Shown: positions 23,201 to 35,559 of the stretch, one piece after another
How the letters are laid out: each line of letters opens with the position of its first letter
How positions within the stretch are numbered: position 1 is the stretch's first letter
Assembly: GCA_016987375.1 (NCBI GenBank)
Contig: PJRA01000412.1
Location: 590,494 to 635,242 of the forward strand
Length of the DNA stretch: 44,749 bases
Direction of reading: 5' to 3'
Source of the DNA: Brachionus koreanus
Taxonomy: Eukaryota > Rotifera > Eurotatoria > Ploima > Brachionidae
The notes under the pieces: model-generated
The model's input: the letters and a program-made list of their open reading frames with translations, nothing else
What the model was told of the DNA's origin: nothing
Database searches by the model: none
Made by a program: the position numbers and the translations under genes

Positions 23201-24764
23201 TACACTTTTATTATCAAAAACCAATTAAATATTATAGAATATCTGATTTTTTACTTAACACTAGAAGCACCAAGCATTTTTTCAGGTTTTTTTAATTCAT
23301 AAATATTTTATAAAAAAACTAAAATAATTTTATAAAGTAATATCATTTTTTAAAGAAAATTTTAAAATCTACATAATTCAANNNNNNNNNNNNNNNNNNN
23401 NNNNNNNNNNNNNNNNNNNNNNNNNNNNNNNNNNNNNNNNNNNNNNNNNNNNNNNNNNNNNNNNNNNNNNNNNNNNNNNNNNNNNNNNNNNNNNNNNNNN
23501 NNNNNNNNNNNNNNNNNNNNNNNNNNNNNNNNNNNNNNNNNACTTAAATTGATCTATGGAAATTTTTTTGAAAAAAAATTTAAAAAAAAAAAGCCTATAA
23601 ATTCAACATACTTTTCAATATTAAAATTTTGATTTATATACGGATTTAAATATTCGAAAATAGTGCGTTCATCGTCGTTGTCGGTCAAAACTAGTAAACT
23701 TTTATCGATTAATTTGTGTTTTTTTGAGCTCTGAACAAGCGAAACGCTCAAGTAAGAGCCTAGCTCGTAACTGAACAATTCGTCTGTAGACAATAAATTA
23801 TTGATAGAATTATGGACAAGATCGATTTTTTTTTTAAGTGTTTTATTCACATTTTGATGATGCTGTATCAAATCGAGCGGACTTAAGTAATAGTACAAAC
23901 GAAGCGGTTGACCGAGTTCACTTTTTTTAAATACGCCAATTGGCGTCTGATTTATAAGCTTGTCTGTAAAATTCGATTGATTATTTAACATGTAATATTT
24001 ATTTTTTGTCCCATTGACTTTATCAAAATATTTAAGAACAAATTGATAAAGTTGGGATAAGTCTTTTTCCAAACATTGAATTGCTTTAAAGCCAAATGGC
24101 CTTATTTTTCTAAAAAAAAAATATAAAATGTTATATTTGGCAACAAATAAATCATAAAGCTCTTACGAATCACTAAGAATAAAATTAGACTTGATTCCTT
24201 CTATGTGTTTGGACAAAAGGTCCCAATTCCATGAGCAAAAAATATCCTTTAACGAAGTACTACTCTGTTTTGATTTGAATTTTATTAGATATAAAATAGA
24301 CTAAATATAAAGTAAAAACTGACCGTAGCTGGTTCACTGAATATAGAAAATTTGGCATCAGTTATTTCGCCACTTAGAGCTATGGTTACTTCAAAATAAA
24401 AGTCATCTGTGGTCAAAAAAGCGTTTAGCGTATTTGGATCTTCTTCGGATGGAGTTTTGTAAATCAACAAATTGCAAGACTGTGCCAAATTTTCCAATTG
24501 ATCAATTACTTGAGCCTGATTTAATTCTAAAGTCATAGTAGAAATTAGACAAATAAATTACAGCAAAATTTAGACTTTACTTTTTATGTGTTTTATTAGA
24601 AGATCGGTGCATTGTTTAACCAGTATTTTGTTAATTGAGATCGAGTGACTAGGGATTCCGGACACCGATGTCGCGCCGATTCGTGTCTGTATGTGTGGAA
24701 TCTGCTTTTCTAAATCGGTCCAACTGATTGGTTTTTTAGACAGATCTTTATTACATTGATCCAT
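17265..24764 (-). CDS. MED1: Mediator complex subunit 1, 7 exons, complete
   Basis: The gene encodes the Mediator middle-module subunit that links transcription activators to RNA polymerase II. Exons in transcript order: 24764-24581, 24526-24324, 24264-24167, 24109-23612, 22634-22501, 22447-22347, 19922-17265 (1291 aa). The Med1 domain fills roughly residues 20-570: QVIDQLENLAQ, TTDDFYFEV, LEKDLSQLYQF, LRLYYYLSPLDL, NISATFQAQL with PIVMCLSTL, TPFFELLAK, VDKISFTNPQDL, FVVSVIMQHPKL and IIRRCHSIPVTIRALL. The rest is a long Ser/Asn/Lys-rich tail with Ser and Gln runs. It ends in SPGILEEDLVNGAL, resembling the acidic C-terminal motif of animal MED1. No LxxLL nuclear-receptor box is seen in the tail. 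No upstream in-frame ATG precedes 24764. The assembly gap falls in intron 4, and phases join across it, so no exon need be missing. Confidence 0.92.
20285..20430 (+). mobile_element. Family-B MITE fragment in MED1 intron 6
   Basis: The stretch from TACTAGGAACTGTCATCGAC through ACGGCC, GATGGCCGCGTGCAAAA and GATAAAAGAATTAAGCTTAA parallels the 13560 copy in order. It is more diverged, and the distal end is not clear. Boundaries are approximate. Confidence 0.5.
21555..21753 (-). mobile_element. Complete family-B MITE, 199 bp, TA target site, in MED1 intron 6
   Basis: The element starts GTGTTGCGGACTGTCAGTGAC and ends with the reverse complement of GTGTTGGGTACCGTAAGAGAC. The imperfect terminal inverted repeats are about 30 bp or more, flanked by TA on both sides (21553-21554, 21754-21755). 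The AT-rich core contains TTACACTCAATTCTTT. There is no coding capacity. TA duplication and the TIR shared with the mariner-associated copy at 13560 suggest a mariner-mobilised MITE. Strand is given relative to the 13560 copy. Confidence 0.8.
22725..22800 (-). mobile_element. Possible retroelement 3' tail in MED1 intron 4
   Basis: This is an unusually GC-rich island for the region. On the minus strand it reads GGCCATAACCCCGTAGTCC and ends in CCATCCATTCATCCA, a short 4-bp repeat. LINE and SINE 3' ends often look like this. The strand matches MED1 transcription. No coding part or internal promoter is visible, so this is a weak call. The same stretch can also fold as a GGACT...AGTCC / GGGG...CCCC stem. 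Confidence 0.3.
23382..23541. other. Assembly gap (160 N)
   Basis: A run of 160 N lies in MED1 intron 4 (22635-23611). The flanking exons end and start in compatible phase 2 and give continuous MED1 homology, so the gap probably hides only intron sequence. The true gap length is unknown. Confidence 0.99.
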
Positions 24765-27119
24765 ACGATTTGGCTGTATTGTTCAATATGTAGAGTGTCG
24801 ATGCTTTTTACCAATTTCAAATTTAATTCAAAAATCGAGTTTTTATTCAATTGCTGATTCATAGATTTACTCGATTTGAAAATATTCTATTCATTATAAA
24901 TTAAACTTAATTATTTTTTTCTAAATCAAGTCTAAATGAAACCATATTTGTTTAAATTTAAAAAAAAAAAAGATAAAAAAATTTATTTTATAAAGTTCAA
25001 AAAACTTAATTCAAAACATAATTTCACATTAATTAGTCGAATTGGCAAAAATATATTTCAAAAATAAAAATCAAATAATTTCTCAGCTAGTAACCTTCCT
25101 TTAGTGAATGCTTCAGATAGATTTTTGAGGATGATGCACGTGATCTTAAGAATTCATATGTTTAAAACAAAAAAAGAATCACTCTAATTTAATCTAAAAA
25201 TAAACATTTTGCAAATGCTATTTCCCCGAGTCCAAGTTAGCTTTTTTAATGGAATATTGGAATTGATAAAAATGAGTTAATTTTTTTCTTATATTTTTCC
25301 AAACAGTATTTCGAACAAACCCACCCCATACGTAGATCCCGATACATAGACAAAGAATTTGGAAAGAAAATAATTATGTAGAAAATATTCAAATAAAAGA
25401 TAATTTAAATCTAAACATCAAGCTACCAGCATACTTATGATTTTTTCACTTGAACTTGAAGATTATTAACAAGGACTTTTGATGCCAATACATTTTTTTC
25501 AAAATGCTCTTTACCTATGTGTCCATTTATAAAATTAGTTGTTTTAGTGCCATACACACAACCATGATTTTCTATTTGAAAATTTTCCGTATAAGTTTTT
25601 AAAGCTTGATTTTATTTTTATTAGAGGAATAGCGGTGTATTTGTGTCGCAATTTCTACTAGCTTTGATTATTAGCTTATCTTAGAAAAAAAATTCATATG
25701 TTTTAAAATGTAAATTGATCTTTAAAGAAAAAATGTATTAAAATAAAATATTCGCAAAACTAATCAAAAAGAAAAATTAAAATTGATCATAATAAATCGA
25801 TTGAACTGATGTCTGAGATTGGAATCGATTAAACAAAAATATTTGGCAATATTAGCTTGTTTTGGTCTTGGTCGAACGAGTTTTGTTACTTTACAATATT
25901 TTGAAAAATTTATGAATTTGTAAAATTTAAAAATTATTTCAACAAGAGCACACACACACTCACAAAATAATAACAACGAGAACAACACAAGCATACGAAA
26001 CAATAATTCTACATATTAAAAATTTTGTTTCAAATTTTATTTTTTTGCTTTTAGCGCTCATTATTCTCTTGAATTATCACGCATTCAAGTCACGCAGCTA
26101 GACTAAACCAACTCACACATTAAGCTAACAAGCAATCAATTGAAAGAAGTCTTTTTTCATCCATGTAAACTCACTTATAATTATTTTAAATGCATATTTA
26201 TAAATTATGAAATTATGGAGTGTGAGCGCGCGTGTGCATATGCTCGGCTTTTGTCTTAACATCAAACTTGATTATTATAATTAACAAATAGAAATAAAAT
26301 ATTAAATTAGAGAGTGCTTGAGCTTAATTTGTCTTTTTTAACAAAAATGTATCTCTCTATCGAACTGTTGACGTCTTACTGTTTAATTAATTAAGATTTG
26401 AAATAACAATTTAATCAAACTAGAGATAAATATTTATTTTGAATAATTTAAGTAAAAAATTATTTTAGATATTGATAATTTTTTAGCATAATTTAATTTT
26501 AGAATAAATTTAAATTTAATTTTTTTTAATAGGTAAATTTATATATAAGTAATTATGATTTAAAAATTATTTTTTTAGCTTCCCTATTTTAGCACAATTT
26601 GTTTGAAGAAATAAAAAACAATTGGAAAATGAGTACCTTAATTTTTCTCTTTTTTTTTTTTACTAACTTATTAAATCAAAATAATCATTTGATTGAATTA
26701 TGAGAAAAAAATTCCAATTTTTTACCATTTTTCCTATTAGTAAATAAATAAAAACTTTTTTAAAATTTAATTACCAAAACGAACTTAGAAAATTCTCAAA
26801 AAAATTTTTAGGTAAAATTGAAATAAGTAACATAAACCTTTTAAAATTTTAAATCAAAGACTTTACAAACAATTCAAAGCTCAATTGATATGTTAGATTT
26901 TCCTAATATATTTTTAAGTAAATTTTAAAATTAAAAAATCAAATTTTTGTTTTTAATAAAAAAAAAGATCAACCTGAATAATTGGGTCATAATTGATTAA
27001 ATTTTGACAAAAAAAGCCACTGAAAGGATTATATTAACTCAGACAGTCATAAAATAGGTAATATCGATTTTCTGTTTTGGTGATCTTCAGCGCAATCTGA
27101 TAATTTATTTTATTTAAAA

Positions 27120-27200
27120 AATAATTTAGTCGAAGCCTTGGCCGGTTGGAATGGAGACTTAGTCCTTCCTTTCAGCCACATGATTAATTTTTGATGTCGC
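27120..27200 (+). mobile_element. Possible LINE 3' end fragment
   Basis: A GC-richer island contains GCCTTGGCCGGTTGGAATGG and TTAGTCCTTCCTTTCAGCCA and is followed by an ATGATTAATTTTTGATG stretch. I associate such wording with 3' ends of animal LINEs ending in ATG/ATGATG repeats, but this is memory, not a search. No coding part is seen. Confidence 0.25.
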
Positions 27201-30200
27201 ACAATGTTGGAAAATTACAAAAAAGTTAATTTAGATTGAGTTTAGCTTTTAAATTTTTTAAATTTTAGAAAAGAAATTTACAATTTACATTAGTTTATCT
27301 GGAAAGAATTAAATCTGATAATAAAATTCAATGAAACATTTTAACAGAAAAGCAGTGGAATTAATTCATGTTTTGCGAGATCTTAATCATCAGCTTATCA
27401 GATCTGAAATTCAAGCCTAAAAGACGGGTCATTATAGCTGTTAAATTTTTTCATTAAAAGTCTTTTATGATAAAATATTTTCGAAAAATATTAAATGAAA
27501 CAATACACTAAATCTGCTCTTTTAAAAAATAATTTCCTAAAAGAGATAAAAGCTTGCTTAATTCTAATAAAAATTAATAAATTTTTATATATAATTTGTT
27601 TTTTTGAAACTCTATAAACTTGGTTTAATAAGTAATTTTTTACAATTGCTTATTCATAGAATTGTTAAAGCTTCAAAGCAATCAATCGATTTTAAAATGA
27701 CCATATATAAGAATAGTAAAGATATTTTGGTATTTTTTTTATATTAATTTTAAATTTTAAAAAATAATTATAAATAAAACAACTAAACTTAAAAGATGAA
27801 AAATTAAAAGTTTATGACAATAAATGAATCAAATAAATTCAAGTCAAAGAAATTATTTTATTTTTTTATAGAAAATAAACTTAACGGTTTAAATTCAAAA
27901 GTCATAAGCCAAGCTGTGCTATATTGTAATTTTTGTTTAAATTTTGATTTCTAAATACATGATAAAATAAATAATCAAAATTCTCTGTTTGAAGTCAATT
28001 AGTCAAAATGAATCGTAATAAATAAGTTTGAATCGTAATCATCAGAGTCTTAAGAAACGATATTGAATGTTGGTTAAACTTTTCTTAAATGACTATTTTA
28101 TTTAAAATTAAAAGGACGTCTAGTCGATTTAATTAAAATAGCCTTAAATATTTACTGAATTTTTTCTAGTTCCATTTAAAATGATTTTTAGAGATTTAGA
28201 TTGTTGACTTTAAATAAAATTCTCTTTAAAATGCATGTCAATTGTATTGTCAATAGATTTCATTAGGCTAATTCTATTACACTTTGTGTTTCATCAAAGT
28301 CAAATTTTTTTTCAAAAACAAAAAATACTATACTTACTTTTTTAAAATATTTATTTTTTACAGATATTATATCAAAAAACATTAAAATTAAAGATTATTT
28401 ATTTTGTCACGCTTAATTTTTTAAATTTTAGTAATTTTTTTTTTATATATTTCATTTAATCGATGATGTCTGTTCAAGTCTTCTGAAAAAATGAGCTCTT
28501 TTGAATTGATTATTTAAAAAGATGGTAAATTTAGGACCTTAAATTTTAGACTTGGTTTCGATAATCCAAATCAACCTTTATATCTGATCCAACTTATCAT
28601 ATTTATGCGTATAATTTATTAAATAAAATTTTAAAATAGTTTGCTAAAAGTACAAAAAATAAATTTATTCGGAACCAGATGTAGCTTGAGAAAAAGGCAA
28701 TTAAAATAAAAGATATCTTTAAAAATTTATCTAAAATATTTTATAAGATCAATTTTAGCTAAAATAAAGCTTTTATTTAAATATAATTCAAATATGAAAA
28801 AGAGTTAATTTTCAAGTATTTGTAAAATTTTCGAATTAGTTAGAAAATTAACAATTTTAATTTCAAAAAGCAAATAAAATTATGAAATTGGTACAATTTT
28901 TGAAATATGAGTGTTAAATTTTTAAAAAAATATTCGCCTTGAGTAGTGAATTTTTTAGAAAAAAAAAACAAAAGATTTTCAAATTTGTAGAGTTTTTTAT
29001 TTGTCTGAGGAATTTAAAGTTAAAAATTATTAGTATAAATGTTTGAATAAAATTTGAATTTATTTACTGAGCATTCATTGCTTTAAACTAGATCAACTTT
29101 TCAATTGTTATTTTTTGGCTTCTTTAATCATCTAAAAAAATAATATCTTGAGTATCTATAAAAAGGCAGTTTTGTTTATTAATATTGTTTTATTACAAAT
29201 CAAATTTTAATTATTTGGTTCTAATTTTTTTCTAAAAAATTTTGTGCTAAATTTTTTTTTTCAATTTTTTTGATTTTTTTATGAATAAAATTTTTTCAAT
29301 TCTACTTTAAAAAAAATTTGCGTTTCGATTTTTGAACATGGAGTATTGATGAATGAATTTTATATTTTACAAGTCATCTGCTAAAAGCATTAAATATATA
29401 GAAAATTTTACAAATCTCTATAGATTAATATATATGCCAATATTTTATTTATTATTTTAAACTCCAAAGAAATTCGATAAATTAAGAAAATTTCAAATTT
29501 TAGTTTTAAAGTTTTGTCACATTTGGATTAGGATGGATATATAATATCACTAAATCAAGAAACCTTTGAGTGAAAATTTCCCAGGTTCAAAATTGTAATT
29601 TATGGCTAAGTGAAGATTAATGAAAAATCATATTAATCTAGAGTAAACTCAGAAATTCTAAATTACGTTTGAGACTCTCATTATTTTCAAATAAAATATA
29701 AACCATAAAAAGTGATAATTGCTCCTGAAGCAAACTAAATTCTTCGTTTATAAATAAAATTAAATTAGCTATAGAAGAAAGAAGCTAACAATGAGTGTAA
29801 ATTGTTTTTCCTTCAAAGAACATAAGCTAGTTTTTAGAAAATATTATTTTTTTTTCAATCAAAATTTATGTTTTCTTTGGCTTCGCGATAAATCAATGGC
29901 ATATTAGGTCTTATTTTAAAATGCCAAATTTCATGTTCTTAAAAGAGTAAATTTGTTCCATGGTCACGATCAATTTTTGCAATTTGATCCGGCCGAATAC
30001 TTTAAATGGCACTCATTTTAAATTAGTTCATAATTAAAGGTTAATAAAAACCCTAATTTAAATATCTAGAAGTCTTAGATATTATTTATTTTCATTTTTA
30101 TTTTTATTAATTTGTTAAAATTTCAGTTTTTCTAGACTAATGACGCAAATTTTGATAAAATATGTGATATCAATATTACAAATAAGAAAAACGAAATAAA

Positions 30201-31922
30201 TCTTATTTAAATTTATGAACATAGATTCGTTTTTATTTTCTTTTATTAAAATTTATATCGCTCTTAAGTTTTTTATCGGTGATTTAAACTCATAAATTTT
30301 CAATTTTTTTGATATATTTATTTAGAAATAAATGAAATAATAATTTTTAATGATCAAAATATTTAAGAACATATTTTTCTAAGACATTCAATCAAATTTT
30401 GTCATTTAATTACTTGATTCGTGATCATTTTGAGTTTTTTCTCTAGTATGATTAATATTAACATCACTTTTGATATATTAAGAAATAAATTGGAAAATAA
30501 TGAGGAATCTTATGGAAAAAATTAAAATTTCTTTGATATTTAAAACTTTATTATTTCAATTTTTGAATTTTTAAAAGAATACTTATTTAATATAATTTTA
30601 GGATCATAAATTAAAAGCTAACTAGATGAACAATTTTCAAATTTCATAATTCAAGGTTAAACAAAAGACTAGTGTCCTTATCATAAACGACTGATTAACA
30701 CTTCATTAATTTAATTTAAATTAAATTTTTAATAATTAAATTTGAGATTTTTTATTTTTGAAATCTAAAAAGATAAACATAATATTTAATGGAACATTTC
30801 TAAAAATTGTATTGAAATTTTATTTCAATTTTTTTTATATTCGACTTTAATTAAGCTTAATTTTTTAGTTCTTAGGAAAATAAGAAGATTTTGGCATAAT
30901 CCTTTTAATTTATTTGGCTAATTTTTAAATTTCCAGTTTGATTTTATAATTTTATATATTCTTGCATGTTTGTTTATTGGTATTTGATTTTTTTTTCATT
31001 AAATTTAGATAAATGCAACTTATTTATTCATTTTTCAATTTATGAGCCAGCTAAATTCAATTTAAATCTGAATCAAATAGCTTCTTAAGCTAATGATTTT
31101 TAATTGAATAAAAATATTTTGATTTATGTTCGTGTCATTCGTGAGAAATCTGGTACATAACATTTTTTTTCAGCACTATTGAACTATTGAAGTTTTTCAC
31201 ATAAGCTAATTGAATGAGTCTAATGCTAATTTTTGCCATTTTGAAATTTTTTATGCTTTATCTGAAGGAAAAAAATCAATTTAGATAGATAAATTTAAAT
31301 CTTTACTAAAATTTTATTAATTTAGATTGAAAATTTGTCAGATTCAATATTTCATTTAGAAATAAAAATTAATCAAATAATTCACGATTGTATAGATTTT
31401 AATTAAGTTCTTAGTCAAAAATTTAATTAAAAATCTGCTGTAAATTTAAAAAGTAAAAATCTCTTGTTAAAATAATTCACCTTCAAAACTCATGATTGAA
31501 ATAAAATGTCGACAAAAAAAGATTAGTCATTTAAAAAAATATTTACTCAAAATTTTAATTGAATTTCATTTATTAAAAGCTTTTAAGAAAAACAAATTTT
31601 AAAGGTGTCTTGTCTTTAATGGAATAAAAAACATTTAAAAATTGTAAGATAATCTTCAATTAATATTCATTATAACTAATGACCGATCATCGCTTTATAA
31701 AAAAAAAATTATTTAAATGATATTTTTTTTTATATTTTTTTGCGAATTTTGAGTGAATAATTACAGACTTTATTTATTATATTTATTTATATTATATGAC
31801 TATATTTATTTATAAATAAAATTAAAAAACTTTTAAAAATTTATAGGAACACAGCTTTTTATTAAATAGTATGTTATTCAGACTTGACATTTTGAATCAT
31901 TTTTTAAGACCAACAATTTACT

Positions 31923-31936
31923 TCACTAGGGGGCAC
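31923..31936 (+). promoter_or_regulatory. CTCF-like insulator motif
   Basis: TCACTAGGGGGCAC matches the core CTCF recognition pattern (CCACYAGRKGGCRC) at about 13 of 14 positions, in a region otherwise nearly devoid of G/C runs. It lies between divergent MED1 and GRAF promoters. Binding, and even the presence of CTCF in this organism, is inference. Confidence 0.35.
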
Positions 31937-34900
31937 ACAAGCATTTCAATTGAAGTATTCCATTTTATTTCAGCCTTCATATAATTTAGAAGTTAACAGA
32001 TTCAACTAAACATTAGCAATATTAAAACAGGTGCTTGGCGGATTAAGATATGAGAGAAATAAAGAAAAAAATAAGACTTTAAACAAGTTCATTAAAAAAA
32101 GAGTTGATTTTTAGCTGTTGATTTTATTTTTATTTTCAAAATATTTATTTATTTCAACTGTTTTGTTATTTTTGTTAATAATTGCGGCCGCGTTTAGCTC
32201 AATTATGATAATTAATTTAACAAGTTGAAATAAAATATCAAATATAATTAATTAATTATTAGATTTTATTTTTCAAATTCAATTGGTATTTTAAGTAACA
32301 AGATCAACTTTTGAAATTTGAGCCAAAATCCTCACCGAGCTTTAAAGAGATAATGTTTTTTTTTATTGAAAAAAAAGTTTACATTTAAATCAGCGATATT
32401 GCATTCATAAATTATTCATATTATTTAGCTCGCTCGTCGCTGCAAGTCATTCAATTCCTCCTTCGTTCTATTAATCAGAAGACACTAGCACATGCATTAG
32501 TGCTAAATATTGACATATTGTTTTTAAAAAACCGCATAAAATATCTCATTAATCGAAAATACCTTATTTTTTTTTATTTTTTTTTGCAATCGATTTTCAA
32601 ATAATCGATTTTGTATCGTGTCTATACAGTGTCAATTTTGCCGCTTTCAGCTCACAAATAAAGTAAGAAAACTTGTTGACATACTCCATTAGGAATTTAA
32701 AAATAAAAAAGCTATTTTTTTTATTAAACCTCTAGAGTCGTCACCCAGAGCTATCTTTTTCAATTATGAACAAATCTTTTAAGATAAAATCAGCTTAAAT
32801 AATTAATTTCACAGCCTAAAAACACTTAATTCTATTCCGCTTTGGAATTTTTCTTTCTAAAAAAATGAATACTATCAATCCAGTAGAAAAAAAATTTAGA
32901 TTTTATAAATTGATGGTAATTATTTCAGACTGTGTTCAAATAGGCGTTAATTTCTAAAAAGACTTATTAAAAAAATTCAAACTTTCGTCACAATATTCGT
33001 GTATGATTTATGGAATTAGTTGGAATGCAACTAGGTTTTTATGCTCCAAATTAATGATAGCATGAAAAGCTCTTTTGTTACAAAGAAAATTGCGCCTATT
33101 TAATTGCTTTTTTTAAAGATAGGCGAGCTTTTATCAATTAGAGTTAGTTAAAATATGCTTAGAAATATTTAAATAAAAAGACGATAAGGGTGGGAATTGA
33201 ACGGATTGAATGGATTGATTTCTTTTCGTGCTACACAGTTCGGAAGTTCGTGATATATCTTTTTTTCTTCTTATTTACTGTTATTCACAAAAGCAAACAT
33301 GTGGCTGATTAAACAAGATAAATTTAAGAACTAATTTCAAAATTCATTATATTTTTAATCCAAAATCAGAATTGATTTTCTAAATAAAATAAGCCAGCTA
33401 TGCTGTTATTTAGCTTTCATAATTTTAAATCACCTGTTCCATAAATTTTATTCAAAACGACAAATAGCTTAAGAAATCAAACTTCAAGCATTTTTTGAAA
33501 CTAATTGTATTCTTGTATGTTTTAAATTTAATTTGAAATCGTTTATTAAATCAATCATCTGCTTAATGTTTATTTAATGAATTTTAATACACCCAAGTCT
33601 GGTATATTAAACAAATATATTTATTTTTTTCCAATCAAACATGTAACTTTTTTATTTTATGAGATTAAACTAATTTTTATTTTTTGTCTATTAAATTTAA
33701 ATTTAGGTTTATGATTTTTAATAAAATAGAAGCTATTTTTACATGATTTAATACATGTCGCAAAAATAAAAAATGCTATACCATCTTGTCTTTTTCATAT
33801 ATTAATAAATCTTTAATTTTGTCTTTTTTTTTCTTTTGTTGTTGAAAAAATAAAACAATTTACAGAATTTATCGAATTAACAGAACAAAATCGATAAATA
33901 AATTTCATCTTAGTTTTTTGCTGCGTGAATATATTTTTAAATTTTTTAAATAGATTTTTTTGTTTTTCAATTTCAATTCAAGATAGATAATTTGAAGCTT
34001 TTTGATCTGATTTGCAATAATTCATAGAACTGTATGAAATGATAAAATAAATTGTTTATTGCTTCTCGTTAGTGTTCAAATTCTTAATTTAGACATTTCT
34101 ATTTTACTCCTTATGTTTAACACCTAGATTAGTGTATATTAGAATGAATTTGGGATTAAAATTTAATTTAGAATGATAAAATTAAAAAAATAAATAAAAG
34201 AAAATAGTAAAAAGTAAAACATAACAATAAATTTAAAGAGATGAACCGGATTTTATGCATCATTAAAATATTTATGGCAAAATTAAAATTCCTTTGCGGA
34301 TTTTTCGTTAAGAATTTTATTTGAATAGAAGAAAATAATTGTTTGAAATTATCCAAACCAGTAGGAGCTCAATAGATAGATAGCAATAGATTTTGTTTAA
34401 TATTATTTCACTGTGTGAATTAATTTTCATTAATCACGTCAGCGAAATAATTTTGCGTCTTAAACATTGTCATTTGCAAAAATGCTCGACTAGCTTAGTG
34501 CGTGTCTAATTGCCCTTTTTTTTCTTAGCTATCACTAATTAAATATAATTTTTTTGATTTGAAATAGCTTTTAATACTACTTACTTCAAGATTTAAGCTT
34601 TTCAAAAAAAAAATTAGTTTTGTTTGTCAATTCAATTGAACACTGATTCGTAGTTTAAAACTAATTTAGGCCTAAAATAAATAGGATGTTTTATTTTCTT
34701 AGGCAGTTTGGTATGGGTGGATGAGAGTGAGTTAAATTTGCAGTTTTAGCGTATTAGATTAGACTTACTAAAATTTTGTATGCATAAAATTTTTCAAAGC
34801 ATAAGAAATGAATCAACGACACATTGCAATTCAATGTTTCAATGAGAACATTTTTTAGATTTAAAGACAAACAAATCTGTTGAGGAAAATTAAGAATGTT

Positions 34901-35537
34901 CTTTGACAATTAGATTTTATAATTTCCTAATAATTTTTTTTCTAAATGAATAATAATTGACAAATCTCACAAGACTAAAAACTCAAAATTGTTTATTTAA
35001 TTTAAATATGCTTTTAAAAAATTATTTTCATTATATTGATCAAATGACATTTCTTTAAACTAGTAATCGAATTTCAAAAATTTGCAATTTAAATTTTGCA
35101 TTTAGTAAACACAACTAATCATTCGAGTAGACAAGTTTAAGTCCTTTTTTTTCTAGCTGAATGAATATTCCAGTTGCTGATAGAACACTAGTGTCTCGAT
35201 TTTTCGTGCAACAAAAACAATTTAATGTTCTTTTAACGCGCTTAAACAATGCTTTAGAATTGAATAGATTTTTAATCGCTTGAGCTCGAGTGATTTATGG
35301 ATTTTTTGTTTAAGTTTTTGTTTTTCTAGGCAACATTCAGCAGGAAGTATTTAGCTTTAAGTATTCTAAAACAAAAATTAATTTAAAACAATTTTTTTCT
35401 TTTATCTTAGAAAAATTGCTTACACTCTGCTAACAAAAGTTAAATGCAAACTGTTTTTCATTTGAAATTATTAATTTAAAAATTTGAAATATTTGTTTTT
35501 ATCAGAAGAAAATTGGGATTTAAATTAGAAAATTTTA

Positions 35538-35558
35538 ATGATCTACACCGGCGTGTAA
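35538..35558 (+). promoter_or_regulatory. Seven-codon upstream ORF in the GRAF-like leader
   Basis: ATG at 35538 opens a six-residue ORF (MIYTGV) ending in TAA one base before the GRAF-like start codon at 35560. If transcription starts upstream of it, scanning ribosomes would meet this ATG first and have to reinitiate. The transcript 5' end is unknown. Confidence 0.4.
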
Positions 35559-35559
35559 A

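Larger units (their letters stand above)
24765..35559. other. 10.8-kb AT-rich interval between divergent MED1 and GRAF-like genes
   Basis: The interval is bounded by the two start codons, so it must hold both promoters and any 5' non-coding exons. I find no convincing coding exon. Islands that stand out from the AT background are: CA/GT-rich DNA at 25940-26240; a possible retroelement tail at 27120-27200; a CTCF-like motif at 31923-31936; a NotI-like GCGGCCGC at 32184-32191; and more balanced sequence at 32400-32520. Everything else looks like low-complexity AT DNA. Confidence 0.5.

Noticed and set aside
25764..26003. Minus-strand ORF of about 76 residues starting with a signal-peptide-like MLVLFSLLLF
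   Set aside because: The hydrophobic stretch comes from a CA/GT-rich repeat read in one frame. The rest is Lys/Asn/Phe-rich AT translation with no family resemblance.
32184..32191. GCGGCCGC (NotI site) in very AT-rich DNA
   Set aside because: A rare word here, but isolated, with no adaptor or vector sequence around it.
32729..32740. CCTCTAGAGTCG, resembling a cloning-vector polylinker
   Set aside because: The match is only 12 bases and the flanks are not vector-like; most likely chance.
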